Translations under genes and position numbers: made by a program | Notes under the pieces: model-generated | Databases searched by the model: none | What the model was told of the DNA's origin: nothing | The model's input: the letters and a program-made list of their open reading frames with translations, nothing else | NCBI GenBank assembly: GCA_027076405.1 | Contig: JALTJN010000401.1 | Span: 1 to 64,000 of the forward strand | Length of the DNA stretch: 64,000 nt | Direction: 5' to 3' | From: Chromatiales bacterium | Lineage (GTDB): Bacteria > Pseudomonadota > Gammaproteobacteria > UBA6429 | Shown: positions 7,993 through 18,726 of the stretch, one piece after another | How positions within the stretch are numbered: position 1 is the first letter of the stretch | Layout: each line of letters begins with the position of its first letter

Positions 7993-8043
7993 ATATGAGT
8001 GGGTATAACTCATTTTTTTATCAACGAACAAAAGGATAAGGCT

Positions 8044-9315
8044 ATGTCACATATTGTTATTATGGGAGCCGGTGTAGGCGGTCTACCCTGTGCTTTTGAA
8101 ATGAAAGAAGTATTAGGTAAGCAACATGATGTTACCGTCATCGATGAAAGAGAAGATTTTCAATTTACCCCGTCAAATCCCTGGGTGGCGGTTGGCTGGC
8201 GATCTAAAAAAGAGATTTCAGTTCCTCTAGAGAAAACATTATCAAAGAAAAAAATTAACTTCATCAATAGCCGGGTTGAAAAAATAAATCCTGATACGAA
8301 TACTTTGGCTTTAAAAAATGGTGAAAATATAAATTATGACTATCTTGTTATTGCAACCGGTCCAAGACTCGCGTTTGAAGAGGTTCCTGGTAGTGGTCCG
8401 GAAGGCTTTACAACCTCAATTTGTACAACCGATCATGCTGTTGATGCATTGGGTGCTTATAATGAGCTGGTTGAAAAACCGGGCCCTGTGATTATTGGTG
8501 CAATGCCGTTTGCCAGTTGTTTTGGTCCTGCTTATGAATTTGCTTTTATTCTTGATTGTGTTTTACGTAAGAAGAAAATGCGCGATAAAGTCCCAATGAC
8601 TTTTGTTACTTCTGAACCCTACATTGGCCATCTTGGATTAGGCGGTGTGGGTGATTCAAAAGGCATGCTAGAAAGTGATTTACGAGCTCATAACATTAAA
8701 TTTATTACCAATGCCAAAACAACAAAAGTTGAAAACGGCACAATGTATGTTGATGAGCTTGATGAAAATGGTGAAGTTAAAAAGCAGCATGAGTTACCTT
8801 TTGTTTATTCAATGATGTTACCGGCATTTAAAGGTGTTGATGCAGTGGCTGAGGTTGAAGGACTTTGTAATCCTCGTGGTTTTGTCATGATTGATGAATT
8901 TCAGCGGAATCCAAAATATCAAAATATTTATTCTTCAGGTGTTTGCGTTGCAATACCACCAATGGAAGCGACGCCAGTTCCAACGGGTGCCCCTAAAACA
9001 GGTTATATGATTGAAACCATGTCGACCGCCATTGTGCATAACATTGCTCATGAATTAAAAGGCGAAGCACCTGAAACCTGCGGTACCTGGAACGCGATTT
9101 GTCTTGCTGATATGGGAGACACAGGGGCTGCATTTGTTGCTATTCCGCAAATTCCACCACGTAATGTCACCTGGTTTAAAAAAGGAAAATGGGTACATAA
9201 GGCAAAAGTTGGCTTTGAAAAATATTTTATTCGTAAAATGCGTAAGGGTTTAACAGAGCCATTGTATGAAAAGTTTATTTTGAAAGCTTTGGGGATAGAG
9301 AAGCTGCAAAAATAA
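8044..9315 (+). CDS. sqr: Sulfide:quinone oxidoreductase family flavoprotein
   Basis: A 423-residue FAD-dependent oxidoreductase that would oxidise sulfide to polysulfide or sulfur and pass electrons to quinone at the inner membrane. It begins with the FAD-binding motif IVIMGAGVGGLPCAFE. The three redox Cys expected of SQR are present: Cys127 (SICTTD), Cys159 (FASCFGP) and Cys301 (SGVCVAIPP). The signature PVPTGAPKTGYMIE follows the third. ATG 8044 is chosen over GTG 7999 because AAGGATAAG lies just before it and the sigma-54 promoter would start transcription downstream of 7999. The SQR subtype is not assigned. Confidence 0.88.
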   Translation: MSHIVIMGAGVGGLPCAFEMKEVLGKQHDVTVIDEREDFQFTPSNPWVAVGWRSKKEISVPLEKTLSKKKINFINSRVEKINPDTNTLALKNGENINYDYLVIATGPRLAFEEVPGSGPEGFTTSICTTDHAVDALGAYNELVEKPGPVIIGAMPFASCFGPAYEFAFILDCVLRKKKMRDKVPMTFVTSEPYIGHLGLGGVGDSKGMLESDLRAHNIKFITNAKTTKVENGTMYVDELDENGEVKKQHELPFVYSMMLPAFKGVDAVAEVEGLCNPRGFVMIDEFQRNPKYQNIYSSGVCVAIPPMEATPVPTGAPKTGYMIETMSTAIVHNIAHELKGEAPETCGTWNAICLADMGDTGAAFVAIPQIPPRNVTWFKKGKWVHKAKVGFEKYFIRKMRKGLTEPLYEKFILKALGIEKLQK

Positions 9316-9334
9316 AATTTCTGATGTTTGTCAA

Positions 9335-9361
9335 TATTGGGCACATTTAATGTGTCCAATA
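9335..9361 (+). terminator. Hairpin after sqr, possible terminator
   Basis: TATTGGGCACA (9335-9345) pairs with TGTGTCCAATA (9351-9361) with one G-T pair. No clear T-run follows, so termination is likely weak or the hairpin protects the mRNA 3' end. Confidence 0.4.
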
Positions 9362-9488
9362 ATGATTTCCTGATTATCGAATAAACACTCTATCGAGTTA
9401 GCCATTATGGTATTTCCGGTATGACGTTAAAAGCGGGATCGTGTATGATCACCTTTCCTTTTTAATCGCTTAACTGGACATATATCGC

Positions 9489-12400
9489 ATGCTGCAATTG
9501 CTTGGTGGATTGGCCCTTTCTGACTTTCGTAAAAATAAACTTTTAACTTCATTACAAGCCGTTGTGCCTGATATTACTGATATACAGGCAAGCTATTGGC
9601 ATTTTGTTGATGTAGAAAAAACACTCAGTACAGATTCACGTGATGTGCTGGACTCGTTATTACATACCGAGTCTGCAGCCGGTGAGACAGCTGAAAAGGC
9701 TGATTTATTCCTTGTGATTCCACGCCCCGGTACGATTTCACCCTGGTCGAGTAAAGCCACCGACATTGCACATAATTGTGGTTTAACGGATATCCGACGT
9801 ATTGAACGGGGGGTTTTATATCAGATAGTTAGTGATAACTTACTGGATAGCACTCAATGGAAAGAGATTAGTGCGCTACTTCATGATCGTATGACCGAAT
9901 CGGTCTTTTCTGATTTGGGTGAAGCAGAACGTCTTTTTTATCACTCCGATCCTGCTTCTTTAACGCGTGTCGATATTTTAGCAGGTGGGCGAGATGCACT
10001 TAAAAAGGCTAATACCGAGTTAGGTCTTGCCTTAGCAGAAGATGAAATTGACTATTTAGTTGAAAACTTCATTACCCTGAAACGCAATCCGACTGATGTG
10101 GAGCTAATGATGTTTGCACAGGCAAACTCGGAGCATTGCCGGCATAAAATTTTTAATGCGGATTGGGTCATCGATGGCAAAGAACAGAAAAAATCCCTCT
10201 TTAGTATGATTCGCAACACCCATCAGAAAAATCCAGGTGGTGTTTTGTCCGCTTACCATGACAATTCTGCAGTAATGAAAGGTTCCAAAGCAGGCCGTTT
10301 TTTTGCCGAGCCACGAAGCCATCAATATGAGTACCATGAAGAAGATATTCATATCCTGATGAAAGTTGAAACACATAATCATCCAACTGCAATTGCCCCT
10401 TTTCCCGGAGCCGCAACCGGAGCCGGTGGCGAGATTCGTGATGAAGGTGCAACCGGCCGAGGCTCAAAACCCAAGGCAGGTTTGAGTGGTTATTCGGTTT
10501 CTAATTTAAAAATACCGGCTTCGCCACAAAAGTGGGAAACTGATTTTGGTAAACCCGGACGTATCGTTTCAGCTCTCGATATTATGATTGAAGCGCCAAT
10601 TGGTGCAGCAGCATTTAATAATGAGTTTGGTCGCCCGAATATTTGTGGCTATTTTAGAACCTATGAAGAAAAAGTCACCAGTTTTGCCGGTGAAGAGGTG
10701 CGAGGTTATCACAAGCCGATTATGCTGGCCGGTGGATTAGGTAATATTCGTGCCGACCATGTAGATAAAAATGATATCCCACCGGGGGCACAAATTGTTG
10801 TATTAGGTGGTCCTGCCATGTTGATTGGTTTGGGCGGTGGTGCAGCCTCATCAATGGCATCAGGTGATAGTGCCGAGAGTCTGGACTTTGCCTCGGTACA
10901 ACGTGGTAATCCTGAAATTGAACGAAGAGTACAGGAAGTGATTGATACCTGTGTGCAGTTAGGTGATAAAAATCCTATTATCAGTATTCACGATGTGGGG
11001 GCAGGCGGTTTATCAAACGCTTTACCCGAGTTAGTCAATGACAGTGGTCGCGGCGGTAAATTTGAGCTGCGTTTAATTCCGAATGACGAGCCAGGTATGG
11101 CACCGATGGAAATCTGGTGTAATGAGGCTCAGGAACGCTATGTATTAGCGGTTAGTTCGCAGAATATTGATGCTTTCGGTGCTATTTGTGAACGTGAACG
11201 TTGCCCGTTTGAAGTTGTTGGTGAAGCCACAAAAGAACAAACGCTGGTAGTGGGGGATGGTTATTTTGATAATACACCTATCGATATACCGATGGATGTA
11301 CTGTTAGGAAAACCACCTAAAATGCTCCGGGATGTAAAACACCATCCTGTGCCAAAGCAGGATTTCTCCCTAGATGAAATTAATATTACCGAAGCAGCAA
11401 AACGAGTTTTGGCATTACCCACGGTTGCTGCGAAAAACTTTTTAATTACGATTGGCGATCGAACAGTAACCGGTCTGGTTGCCCGAGATCAAATGGTCGG
11501 CCCATGGCAAGTGCCAGTGGCTGATGTAGCTGTGACCGCTGCCGCTTATGACACCTTAAAAGGTGAAGCCATGGCGATGGGTGAACGCGCGCCGGTGGCA
11601 TTATTGGATCATGCTGCCTCTGCGCGCATGGCTGTGGGTGAAGCGATTACCAATATTGCAGCATCACGAATTAATAAACTGAGTGACATGGTGTTATCGG
11701 CAAACTGGATGGCACCGGCAGGGCATCCCGGTGAAGATGCAGGTTTATATGATGCAGTAAAAGCCGTGGGCGAAGAGCTCTGTCCTAAACTGGGCATTGC
11801 GATTCCGGTGGGTAAAGATTCCATGTCAATGAAAACCGTTTGGGATGAAGGTGACACAACGCATTCAGTTACCGCGCCATTATCATTAATTATTTCTGCG
11901 TTTTCTCCGGTTGAAGATATTTCTAAAACATTAACACCGCAATTACGTACCGATTTGGGTGACAGTAATTTAATCCTGATCGATTTAGGCAAAGGTAAAA
12001 ACAGATTAGGTGCCAGCTGTTTAGCGCAAGTGTATAAACAACTTGGTCATCACTGTGCTGATTTGGATGATGCCAATAGCCTGAAAAATTTCTTTAGTGT
12101 TATTCAGGAACTTAATCATAAAGGTTTACTACTTTCATATCATGATCGTTCTGATGGCGGCTTACTTGCCACGCTTTGTGAAATGGCGTTTGCCGGACAT
12201 ACCGGGATAAATATTACTCTGGATAATCTCGGTGACAGTTCTATTGCCAGTTTATTTAATGAAGAACTCGGTGCCGTTATTCAGGTGCAACATGAATACA
12301 CCGATGATGTATTAGCCGCGTTGCATAACGTTGGTTTAGGCCATTACAGTCACGTGATTGGGCAATTGAATCATGATGACAACATTGTCATTCAATACAA

Positions 12401-13382
12401 TGATCAAGATGTATTAAATGAAAAACGTCGTAGCTTACAACGCATTTGGTCAGAGGCTTCTTATCAGATTCAGGCGTTACGTGATAATGCAGATTGTGCA
12501 AAACAGGAATTTGATAATATTCTGGATCATAAAGATCCGGGTTTACATGCAAATTTAAGTTTTGATGCGCAGGAAAATATTGTCGCACCTTATCTTAATT
12601 CAGGTCATCGTCCACGTATGGCTGTTTTGCGTGAGCAAGGTGTAAATGGTCATGTTGAAATGGCAGCCGCGTTTGAGAAAGCCGGTTTTGCCAGTGTCGA
12701 TGTACATATGAGTGACATCATTGAAGGTCGTCATAATCTAAATGATTTTCAGGGGCTGGTGGCTTGTGGCGGTTTTTCTTATGGAGATGTTTTAGGCGCA
12801 GGCGGTGGTTGGGCAAAAACTATTTTGCATAACCCGGCAATGCGCGATGAGTTTGAAACTTTTTTTAATCGTTCAGACAGCTTTGCTTTAGGTGTGTGTA
12901 ACGGTTGCCAGATGATGTCACATTTAAAAGATCTTATACCAGGTACATCCCACTGGCCGCAGTTTGTTCGTAATGTTTCCGAACAATTTGAAGCGCGATA
13001 TGCATTAGTTGAAGTACAAGAAACTGCCTCAATCCTTTTTGAGGGGATGGCCGGCTCACGTATACCAATAGCCGTAGCGCATGGTGAAGGACAGGTGAAA
13101 TTTGCATCCGATAATTTATCGCAACAGGTGCAAGATAATAATCTGGTTTCAATGAAATACGTTGATTATTTAGGTCATGCTACCGAACGTTACCCACATA
13201 ATCCAAATGGCTCTGTTGATGGTATTACCGGTTTAACATCGGATGATGGGCGCTTTAATATTATGATGCCTCATCCTGAACGTTTATTTAGAACGGTGCA
13301 ACATTCATGGCATCCTGATGAATGGGGTGAAGACGGCCCGTGGTTACGTTTATTCCGTAATGCACGGCGTTGGGTGGATTAA
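9489..13382 (+). CDS. purL: Phosphoribosylformylglycinamidine synthase
   Basis: A 1297-residue single-chain PurL, the large form of gammaproteobacteria. It makes formylglycinamidine ribonucleotide from FGAR, glutamine and ATP in purine synthesis. Visible features are the linker region with [16 protein letters not shown], the ATP-binding half ending in [19 protein letters not shown], a second AIR-synthetase-like half (about 640-1000), and a C-terminal glutaminase domain with nucleophile GVCNGCQMM and the [10 protein letters not shown] end. It stands alone; no PurR-like operator is visible upstream. Confidence 0.97.
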   Translation: MLQLLGGLALSDFRKNKLLTSLQAVVPDITDIQASYWHFVDVEKTLSTDSRDVLDSLLHTESAAGETAEKADLFLVIPRPGTISPWSSKATDIAHNCGLTDIRRIERGVLYQIVSDNLLDSTQWKEISALLHDRMTESVFSDLGEAERLFYHSDPASLTRVDILAGGRDALKKANTELGLALAEDEIDYLVENFITLKRNPTDVELMMFAQANSEHCRHKIFNADWVIDGKEQKKSLFSMIRNTHQKNPGGVLSAYHDNSAVMKGSKAGRFFAEPRSHQYEYHEEDIHILMKVETHNHPTAIAPFPGAATGAGGEIRDEGATGRGSKPKAGLSGYSVSNLKIPASPQKWETDFGKPGRIVSALDIMIEAPIGAAAFNNEFGRPNICGYFRTYEEKVTSFAGEEVRGYHKPIMLAGGLGNIRADHVDKNDIPPGAQIVVLGGPAMLIGLGGGAASSMASGDSAESLDFASVQRGNPEIERRVQEVIDTCVQLGDKNPIISIHDVGAGGLSNALPELVNDSGRGGKFELRLIPNDEPGMAPMEIWCNEAQERYVLAVSSQNIDAFGAICERERCPFEVVGEATKEQTLVVGDGYFDNTPIDIPMDVLLGKPPKMLRDVKHHPVPKQDFSLDEINITEAAKRVLALPTVAAKNFLITIGDRTVTGLVARDQMVGPWQVPVADVAVTAAAYDTLKGEAMAMGERAPVALLDHAASARMAVGEAITNIAASRINKLSDMVLSANWMAPAGHPGEDAGLYDAVKAVGEELCPKLGIAIPVGKDSMSMKTVWDEGDTTHSVTAPLSLIISAFSPVEDISKTLTPQLRTDLGDSNLILIDLGKGKNRLGASCLAQVYKQLGHHCADLDDANSLKNFFSVIQELNHKGLLLSYHDRSDGGLLATLCEMAFAGHTGINITLDNLGDSSIASLFNEELGAVIQVQHEYTDDVLAALHNVGLGHYSHVIGQLNHDDNIVIQYNDQDVLNEKRRSLQRIWSEASYQIQALRDNADCAKQEFDNILDHKDPGLHANLSFDAQENIVAPYLNSGHRPRMAVLREQGVNGHVEMAAAFEKAGFASVDVHMSDIIEGRHNLNDFQGLVACGGFSYGDVLGAGGGWAKTILHNPAMRDEFETFFNRSDSFALGVCNGCQMMSHLKDLIPGTSHWPQFVRNVSEQFEARYALVEVQETASILFEGMAGSRIPIAVAHGEGQVKFASDNLSQQVQDNNLVSMKYVDYLGHATERYPHNPNGSVDGITGLTSDDGRFNIMMPHPERLFRTVQHSWHPDEWGEDGPWLRLFRNARRWVD

Positions 13383-13514
13383 AGCTCGCTTTTTTAGATG
13401 ACGCCTTTTTATTAGACTTTTGTTGTATACTTTAAAGACCATTGCTCAAAATTATAATGGAATATGGTTAATATATTCAGATTTTAAAATTTATTGCTAT
13501 CTGGTTTATATTCA

Positions 13515-14768
13515 ATGAAAATTAAAGTTGATGTATCGCAGTTAAAAAAGGGCATGTTTGTCAGTGAGCTGGATCGCCCGTGGACTGAAACATCTTTTTT
13601 ATTGCAAGGTGTTTTGATAGAAGACAGCGAAGAAATATCCCAATTCCAGCAAATTTGTGAATTTGTTTACATTGACTCTGAAAAATCAGAGCTCTATCTG
13701 CACCCTCATTTACGTACTCTAGCAGCAACGTTGGTCTTTCAAACGACAGAAGAGACATCAGAGAATTCGATTGCAAATGCGACTAAAGAAGCAGAGCTTG
13801 AACAGGGTGCTTTTCAAAAAGAATTAAAAGTCGCTCGTAAATTACATTCACAAACTCTCACCTATATTGATAAAGCGCTTGAAGATATACGCTTAGGTCA
13901 GGCTATTGATACCAGTGCGGCAAAAGATATCGTTGCCGAAGTGGCAAGTAGTATTACGCGAAGCCCGCACGCTTTGCTTTGGCTAACAAATATGAAAGAG
14001 CGTGATGAATACACTTCTATTCACTGTATGAATGTTTGTATTATGGCGGTGAGTTTTGGTCGTTCATTAGGTATGGCGAATGAAGAGCTTGAATTATTGG
14101 GTTTAGGTGGCTTATTACATGATATGGGTAAGATGCGGGTGCCCTTAGAAATATTGAATAAGCCGAGCAAGTTAACCATTGAAGAATTTGAAATAATGAA
14201 AACGCATCCGGTTGAAGGACATCGGATGTTACAGGAGCAGGGAGATTTGCCCGCTGAAGTATTAGATATTGTTATGCATCACCACGAGCGCCGTAATGGG
14301 AAAGGTTATCCGTCACAGTTAAGTGGTGAGCTTATTAACAATATGACACGTATCGTTGCCATTGTTGATGTTTATGACGCAATAACAAGTGATCGTTGTT
14401 ATCATGATGCTATTTCACCCTATGAAGCATTAAAAAATATGTATGAATGGGTGAATGAAGATTTTGATAAAGAGATGATTGAAAAATTTATTAAATGTCT
14501 GGGCATTTATCCTATCGGTAGTGTTGTGGAATTAAACCTGGGCCATGTGGGGATAGTTGTTTCTGCTAGTGAAAAGAGCAGGTTGCGTCCGATTATTATG
14601 TTGATTTTAAATAGTAAACGAGAAAGATTTCCAAAACCCAAGCTAATTAATCTGGCTCACCCCAAGTGGAGTACTGCAGAGCAAAAGCTGGAAGTTAAAC
14701 GAATATTAAGCAAAAATGAATACGATTTTAGAATTGAAGATGTTGTTATGAATGAAAGTGTAATATAA
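13515..14768 (+). CDS. HD-GYP domain cyclic-di-GMP phosphodiesterase with DUF3391
   Basis: A 417-residue protein beginning MKIKVDVSQLKKGMFVSELDRPW, the DUF3391 N-terminal domain. The HD-GYP domain covers about residues 150-330 and keeps GGLLHDMGKMRVP (HD), HHERRNGKGYPSQL (HHE...GYP) and VDVYDAITSDR. It should hydrolyse cyclic di-GMP and so affect motility or biofilm. ATG 13515 is preferred to the upstream TTG 13494 because DUF3391 proteins start with this KVDVSQL sequence; the ribosome binding site is weak in both cases. Confidence 0.9.
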   Translation: MKIKVDVSQLKKGMFVSELDRPWTETSFLLQGVLIEDSEEISQFQQICEFVYIDSEKSELYLHPHLRTLAATLVFQTTEETSENSIANATKEAELEQGAFQKELKVARKLHSQTLTYIDKALEDIRLGQAIDTSAAKDIVAEVASSITRSPHALLWLTNMKERDEYTSIHCMNVCIMAVSFGRSLGMANEELELLGLGGLLHDMGKMRVPLEILNKPSKLTIEEFEIMKTHPVEGHRMLQEQGDLPAEVLDIVMHHHERRNGKGYPSQLSGELINNMTRIVAIVDVYDAITSDRCYHDAISPYEALKNMYEWVNEDFDKEMIEKFIKCLGIYPIGSVVELNLGHVGIVVSASEKSRLRPIIMLILNSKRERFPKPKLINLAHPKWSTAEQKLEVKRILSKNEYDFRIEDVVMNESVI

Positions 14769-14798
14769 CGCTCCTTCCTTTATTGATTAAAAGTTAAA

Positions 14799-15728
14799 AT
14801 GACAAACGCAATAGAAATTACTGATCTACACAAGAAATATAAAAATGGTGTGCAAGCTCTGAGTGGTATTAACCTTGAAGTAGCTAAGGGTGATTTTTTT
14901 GCTTTGCTTGGGCCAAATGGTGCAGGTAAGTCTACAACAATCGGCATCATTACCTCTTTAGTAAACAAAACCAGTGGCACGGTGAAAATTTTCGGTCATG
15001 ATCTTGATCAGGAACTTGAGACGGCTAAAAGTTTTATTGGCCTTGTTCCGCAAGAATTTAATTTTAACCAGTTTGAGCCAACGATAGAAATTGTTGTTAA
15101 TCAAGCTGGCTTTTATGGTATTAATCGCAAGATCGCTTATCAGCGTGCCGAAAAATATTTAAAGCAGCTGGCACTTTGGGATAAACGTCATGTTATCGCT
15201 CGTGAATTGTCCGGCGGTATGAAACGACGTTTAATGATTGCGCGTGCATTGGTACATGAACCTAAAATCCTTGTTTTAGATGAACCCTCTGCCGGTGTTG
15301 ATATAGAAATTCGACGTTCGATGTGGATATTTTTAAAAGAAATTAATTCTCAGGGTACAACCATTATTTTAACAACGCATTATCTGGAAGAAGCTGAAAG
15401 CTTATGTAAAAACATTGCCATTATTAATAATGGTATTGTGGTAGAAAATAGTGGAATGCAAACTTTACTAACTAAGTTACATGTTGAAACATTTATTTTA
15501 AATAGTGAGGAAAGCTTGCAAGACAAGCTGAAATCATGGGATAAAAAAGAAGGATGTAAAGTCACAGAGGTTGATGATTTTACTTTTGAAGTTGAGATAT
15601 CTAAAGCATTCAGCTTGAACAATTTATTCTCTGAACTGGATAAACGAAATATTAAAATCAGCAGTTTAAGAACGAAAAGCAATCGTCTGGAAGAATTGTT
15701 TGTTCGTCTTGTTGAAGAGGATTCATAA
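14799..15728 (+). CDS. ABC-2 exporter, ATP-binding subunit
   Basis: A 309-residue ATPase with Walker [10 protein letters not shown], signature LSGGMKRRL, Walker [13 protein letters not shown] and switch His in TTHYLEEAE. The C-terminal ~80 residues form the accessory domain seen in drug/polysaccharide ABC-2 ATPases. It resembles E. coli YadG. Its stop overlaps the start of the permease gene by one base (TAATG), so both belong to one transporter. Substrate unknown. Confidence 0.92.
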   Translation: MTNAIEITDLHKKYKNGVQALSGINLEVAKGDFFALLGPNGAGKSTTIGIITSLVNKTSGTVKIFGHDLDQELETAKSFIGLVPQEFNFNQFEPTIEIVVNQAGFYGINRKIAYQRAEKYLKQLALWDKRHVIARELSGGMKRRLMIARALVHEPKILVLDEPSAGVDIEIRRSMWIFLKEINSQGTTIILTTHYLEEAESLCKNIAIINNGIVVENSGMQTLLTKLHVETFILNSEESLQDKLKSWDKKEGCKVTEVDDFTFEVEISKAFSLNNLFSELDKRNIKISSLRTKSNRLEELFVRLVEEDS

Positions 15729-16501
15729 TGAATATTCAGCAGCAATTCATTGCATTTAAAACGATTGTCACAAAAGAAGTTTTACGTTTTGCTCGTATCT
15801 GGGTGCAAACGGTTGTGCCACCGGTTATTACTACGGGACTATACTTTGTTATTTTTGGCCAGTTAATCGGTTCTCAGTTAAGCAATATTTCCGGTTATTC
15901 ATACATGGATTATATTATCCCCGGCATTATCTTAATGGCGATCATTAATAATTCATATGCGAATGTTGTAGCCTCATTTTATATGTCAAAGTTTTCTCAT
16001 TTTATTGAAGAAATGCTGGTTTCACCTATGCCTAATTATATTATTCTGACGGGCTACGTGATTGGTGGTGTTGCTCGTGGTTTAACCGTTGGAATTGTTG
16101 TTGCCTTGATTTCTATGTTCTTTACGAAATTTAATATTCATAGTTATTTTATTCTATTTTCAGTATCTATATTAACCGCCATCCTGTTTTCGCTAGGTGG
16201 TTTTATTAATGCTATTTATGCCAACTCATTTGACGATATTTCGATTATTCCTACCTTTGTTCTAATTCCTTTAACCTATTTAGGCGGGATATTTTATTCG
16301 GTTGATATGTTGCCCTCTTTTTGGCAAAACGTTTCTCTGGTTAATCCCATTTTATATATGGTCAATGCTATGCGTTATGGCATGTTAGGTGTGTCGGATA
16401 TTGATTTGCGGATTGCTTTTAGTATTATTATTTTATTCGTTGTGGTGCTATTTACATTTTGTTTGTATCTATTAAATTCCGGCAAAGGTATTCGTAGTTA
16501 A
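15728..16501 (+). CDS. ABC-2 exporter, permease subunit
   Basis: A 257-residue membrane protein with six hydrophobic segments and the ABC-2 family pattern (PPVITTGLYFVIFGQLIG, YIIPGIILMAIINNSY, LTYLGGIFYSVDMLP). It resembles E. coli YadH. Coupled to the ATPase gene by a one-base overlap. Export of a lipid, glycan or drug would fit the family, but nothing in the locus identifies it. Confidence 0.92.
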   Translation: MNIQQQFIAFKTIVTKEVLRFARIWVQTVVPPVITTGLYFVIFGQLIGSQLSNISGYSYMDYIIPGIILMAIINNSYANVVASFYMSKFSHFIEEMLVSPMPNYIILTGYVIGGVARGLTVGIVVALISMFFTKFNIHSYFILFSVSILTAILFSLGGFINAIYANSFDDISIIPTFVLIPLTYLGGIFYSVDMLPSFWQNVSLVNPILYMVNAMRYGMLGVSDIDLRIAFSIIILFVVVLFTFCLYLLNSGKGIRS

Positions 16502-16507
16502 ATTTAA

Positions 16508-16822
16508 TCAGGATACCCCTTGTAGCAGTGCATCGTGTATTTGCATAAAGGCGATAAGAAACTCAAATAATAGTCGCCAGAGTAGCTGTATAAAAATGAA
16601 TATTGGCACAGTGATACTGATTAATCTTATTTTTTGTTTTTTATCAAGTAACTTCCAGAGAAAGTCTTTGTTCTTAAAATAAGAATCGCTAATTAATTTA
16701 TATTTGTTTATCAATGGCTTAGCATATATCCACAATAAAACAGGAATAATTACAGCACCGATATAATAAAATACGATTAGTGTATTAATGCTGATGAGTG
16801 TTTTAAAAATAATATAATCCAT
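16508..16822 (-). CDS. Small membrane protein, DUF4282-like
   Basis: A 104-residue protein with two hydrophobic segments (about 8-32 and 67-90), separated by a basic loop. The end LLWRLLFEFLIAFMQIHDAL resembles the end of DUF4282 proteins (R-x-x-E-x-x-I-x-x-x-x-I-x-x-x-L). It is convergent with the ABC permease, whose stop lies six bases away. Function unknown. Confidence 0.55.
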   Translation of the reverse strand: MDYIIFKTLISINTLIVFYYIGAVIIPVLLWIYAKPLINKYKLISDSYFKNKDFLWKLLDKKQKIRLISITVPIFIFIQLLWRLLFEFLIAFMQIHDALLQGVS

Positions 16823-16956
16823 GCTGTTACCACAATATTTTCGTTATCATTGTATTTTGTGTACTAAGTATTGCATAAATTTTAAAATCAATAAAAGTCA
16901 GTGAATTTTTAGCTACAAATTAGTCGAGAAATTTAGCGATTTTCATATTTTTCATC

Positions 16957-16983
16957 TAAAGTTTTTGTCGTTTTTGCCGCTAA
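16957..16983 (+). promoter_or_regulatory. FliA (sigma-28) flagellar-class promoter
   Basis: TAAAGTTT (16957-16964), an 11-base spacer, then GCCGCTAA (16976-16983). This matches the TAAAGTTT-N11-GCCGATAA consensus at 15 of 16 positions. Transcription would start about 30 bases before the CheW-CZB gene. It ties that gene to the flagellar/chemotaxis regulon. Confidence 0.8.
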
Positions 16984-17020
16984 TTTATCCATAAAACCCT
17001 CAAAAATTAATGAGAATATT

Positions 17021-17881
17021 ATGAATTCAACAGCAACAAAACAGATCAATCTTGATAATGATGAAGAAGCGCTTACCGTTTTTACCTTCTGGATTGGGGA
17101 TGAGTTATTTGCAATAGATATAGCAAATATTTTATCAATTACTCAGGATTTAGATAGTTTGCTTAAAACACCGGTAAAATCGAAAGGACTTACCGGTATT
17201 ATTAATTATTTAGGAAGTCCGGTTGCTGTTTATAATTTTGCTGAAATGTTAAGTATTCCATCGACCCGGGAAATTAAATCAGGACTTGTCGAATTACTCA
17301 ATGCACGGGAACAAGATCATGTTGACTGGATTGATGCGCTTGAGAAATCCTTGAAGAATGATGTTGCTTTTGAGAAAGCCCGCGATCCGCATAAGTGTGC
17401 CTTCGGCAAATGGTATGACAAATTTGAAACACGTGATGAAGCATTGAATGAGATTATGACGCGCTTTGATGAGCCGCATAAACAGATTCATGCCTTGGCA
17501 GACGAACTACTTGGTTTAAAAGAAGATGGTAAGTTAGATATCGCTCTGGACAAACTTCATACCGCACGTATCACGACATTAAATTACCTTAAAAAGCATT
17601 TTAGTCATGCCCGCGATCAAATTGAAGATTCCTTACATACTGTTGTAATTAATATTACCAATGACGGGAGTACAGCTGTCGTTGCATTACAAATTGACGA
17701 GATTCATGAAGTGATGAATTTTAAGCAGGAAGATTTAATCAGTTTAGAGAAAATTGGTTTAGATGCCGTTGAGGGAATGGAAGGTTATTTTAGAGGGTAT
17801 CTGGGTGGTAAAGATAACAAATCGAGTTGTCTGTTACTTGATACAAAAAATTTATTGAATAATATAAACTTACCAAGTTAA
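17021..17881 (+). CDS. CheW-like protein split by a CZB zinc-binding domain
   Basis: A 286-residue protein. Residues 18-85 match the first half of CheW (VFTFWIGDELFAIDIANILSI, GLTGIINYLGSPVAVYNF). Residues about 93-200 form a CZB domain with the expected 3His/1Cys zinc set: His100 (QDHVDW), Cys126 (KCAFGKWY), His153 and His157 (HKQIH). Residues 205-286 complete the CheW fold (TAVVALQIDEIHEVMNF, YFRGYLGG). A chemotaxis scaffold with a zinc or zinc-hypochlorite sensor built into its core is the likely reading. A FliA-type promoter precedes it; no receptor or CheA gene is adjacent. Confidence 0.85.
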   Translation: MNSTATKQINLDNDEEALTVFTFWIGDELFAIDIANILSITQDLDSLLKTPVKSKGLTGIINYLGSPVAVYNFAEMLSIPSTREIKSGLVELLNAREQDHVDWIDALEKSLKNDVAFEKARDPHKCAFGKWYDKFETRDEALNEIMTRFDEPHKQIHALADELLGLKEDGKLDIALDKLHTARITTLNYLKKHFSHARDQIEDSLHTVVINITNDGSTAVVALQIDEIHEVMNFKQEDLISLEKIGLDAVEGMEGYFRGYLGGKDNKSSCLLLDTKNLLNNINLPS

Positions 17882-17892
17882 TTTAAAAGTAG

Positions 17893-18726
17893 TTAAACTT
17901 TGTTGAGTATTCTGTCCATTAAATTTATCGAAATAAAACGTTTTAAATAGGCAAAGAAGTAAGTTGGAGTTGTCACATAATAGCGGGGTTTAGGTTTCTT
18001 ACTTTCTATTGCATGTAGTACACGTTTTAATACTGCTTCTGGGGGTAAAGTAAAGGGGACCGCTGCTCCTTTTTTCCCCAGACGTTTTTCTGTTGCTTCA
18101 TATTCCTGTTTAAAACGGCTGTTTTCTTTATTAATGTTTTTCTTGTAAGCAGAAAATGAATTTTCTCTAAATTGACTTTCAATCGGGCCTGGCTCAATTA
18201 ATGATACATATATGTTTGTTCCAAGTAGTTCTTGTCTTAATGTATCACTTAAGCCTTCAATGGCATATTTACTTGCGCTGTAAGCTCCCCTGAACTTTAA
18301 AGCAACAAAGCCTAACACAGAGCTATTTTGTATGATTCGTCCACTGCCTTGTTTAAGCATGACGGGTAAAATTAAGTTTGTGAGTTCATGCCAGCCTAAT
18401 ACATTCGTTTCGAGTTGCTTTCGTAAAACATCGCGACTGATATCTTCAACTGCACCGGCCTGTCCATAAGCACCATTATTAAATAAAACATCAAGAGTTC
18501 CATTTGTTCGTTTAAGAACTTCTTTTACAGCAGATTGTATTGATGCTGAATCATCTAAATCCAGCTGCAGACTTTCCAGCCCCATTGCATTTAGTTTTTC
18601 AACATCTTTACTTTTTCGTGCAGTCGCGAAAACGCGATAGTCGAGATGATGAAGTGCTTGAGCAACACATAAGCCAATACCACTTGAACAGCCGGTAATA
18701 AGTACTGATTTTTTGTCCATTTTCAT
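17893..18726 (-). CDS. Short-chain dehydrogenase/reductase (SDR)
   Basis: A 277-residue classical SDR with the nucleotide motif GCSSGIGLCVAQAL (TGxxxGIG), NNGAYG, catalytic Ser in NSSVLGFVALK and YSASKYA (YxxxK). It resembles the 17-beta-hydroxysteroid-dehydrogenase-like SDRs with a C-terminal extension, here a hydrophobic tail (YFFAYLKRFISINLMDRIL) that may bind the membrane. Substrate unknown. It is convergent with the CheW-CZB gene. Confidence 0.88.
   Translation of the reverse strand: MKMDKKSVLITGCSSGIGLCVAQALHHLDYRVFATARKSKDVEKLNAMGLESLQLDLDDSASIQSAVKEVLKRTNGTLDVLFNNGAYGQAGAVEDISRDVLRKQLETNVLGWHELTNLILPVMLKQGSGRIIQNSSVLGFVALKFRGAYSASKYAIEGLSDTLRQELLGTNIYVSLIEPGPIESQFRENSFSAYKKNINKENSRFKQEYEATEKRLGKKGAAVPFTLPPEAVLKRVLHAIESKKPKPRYYVTTPTYFFAYLKRFISINLMDRILNKV

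Noticed and set aside
7999..8043. Upstream GTG start for sqr
   Set aside because: It lies at or before the predicted sigma-54 transcription start and lacks a ribosome binding site; ATG 8044 has AAGGATAAG and fits the FAD-motif N-terminus.
11609..11992. 127-codon minus-strand frame inside purL
   Set aside because: Antisense of conserved PurL sequence, no start signal.
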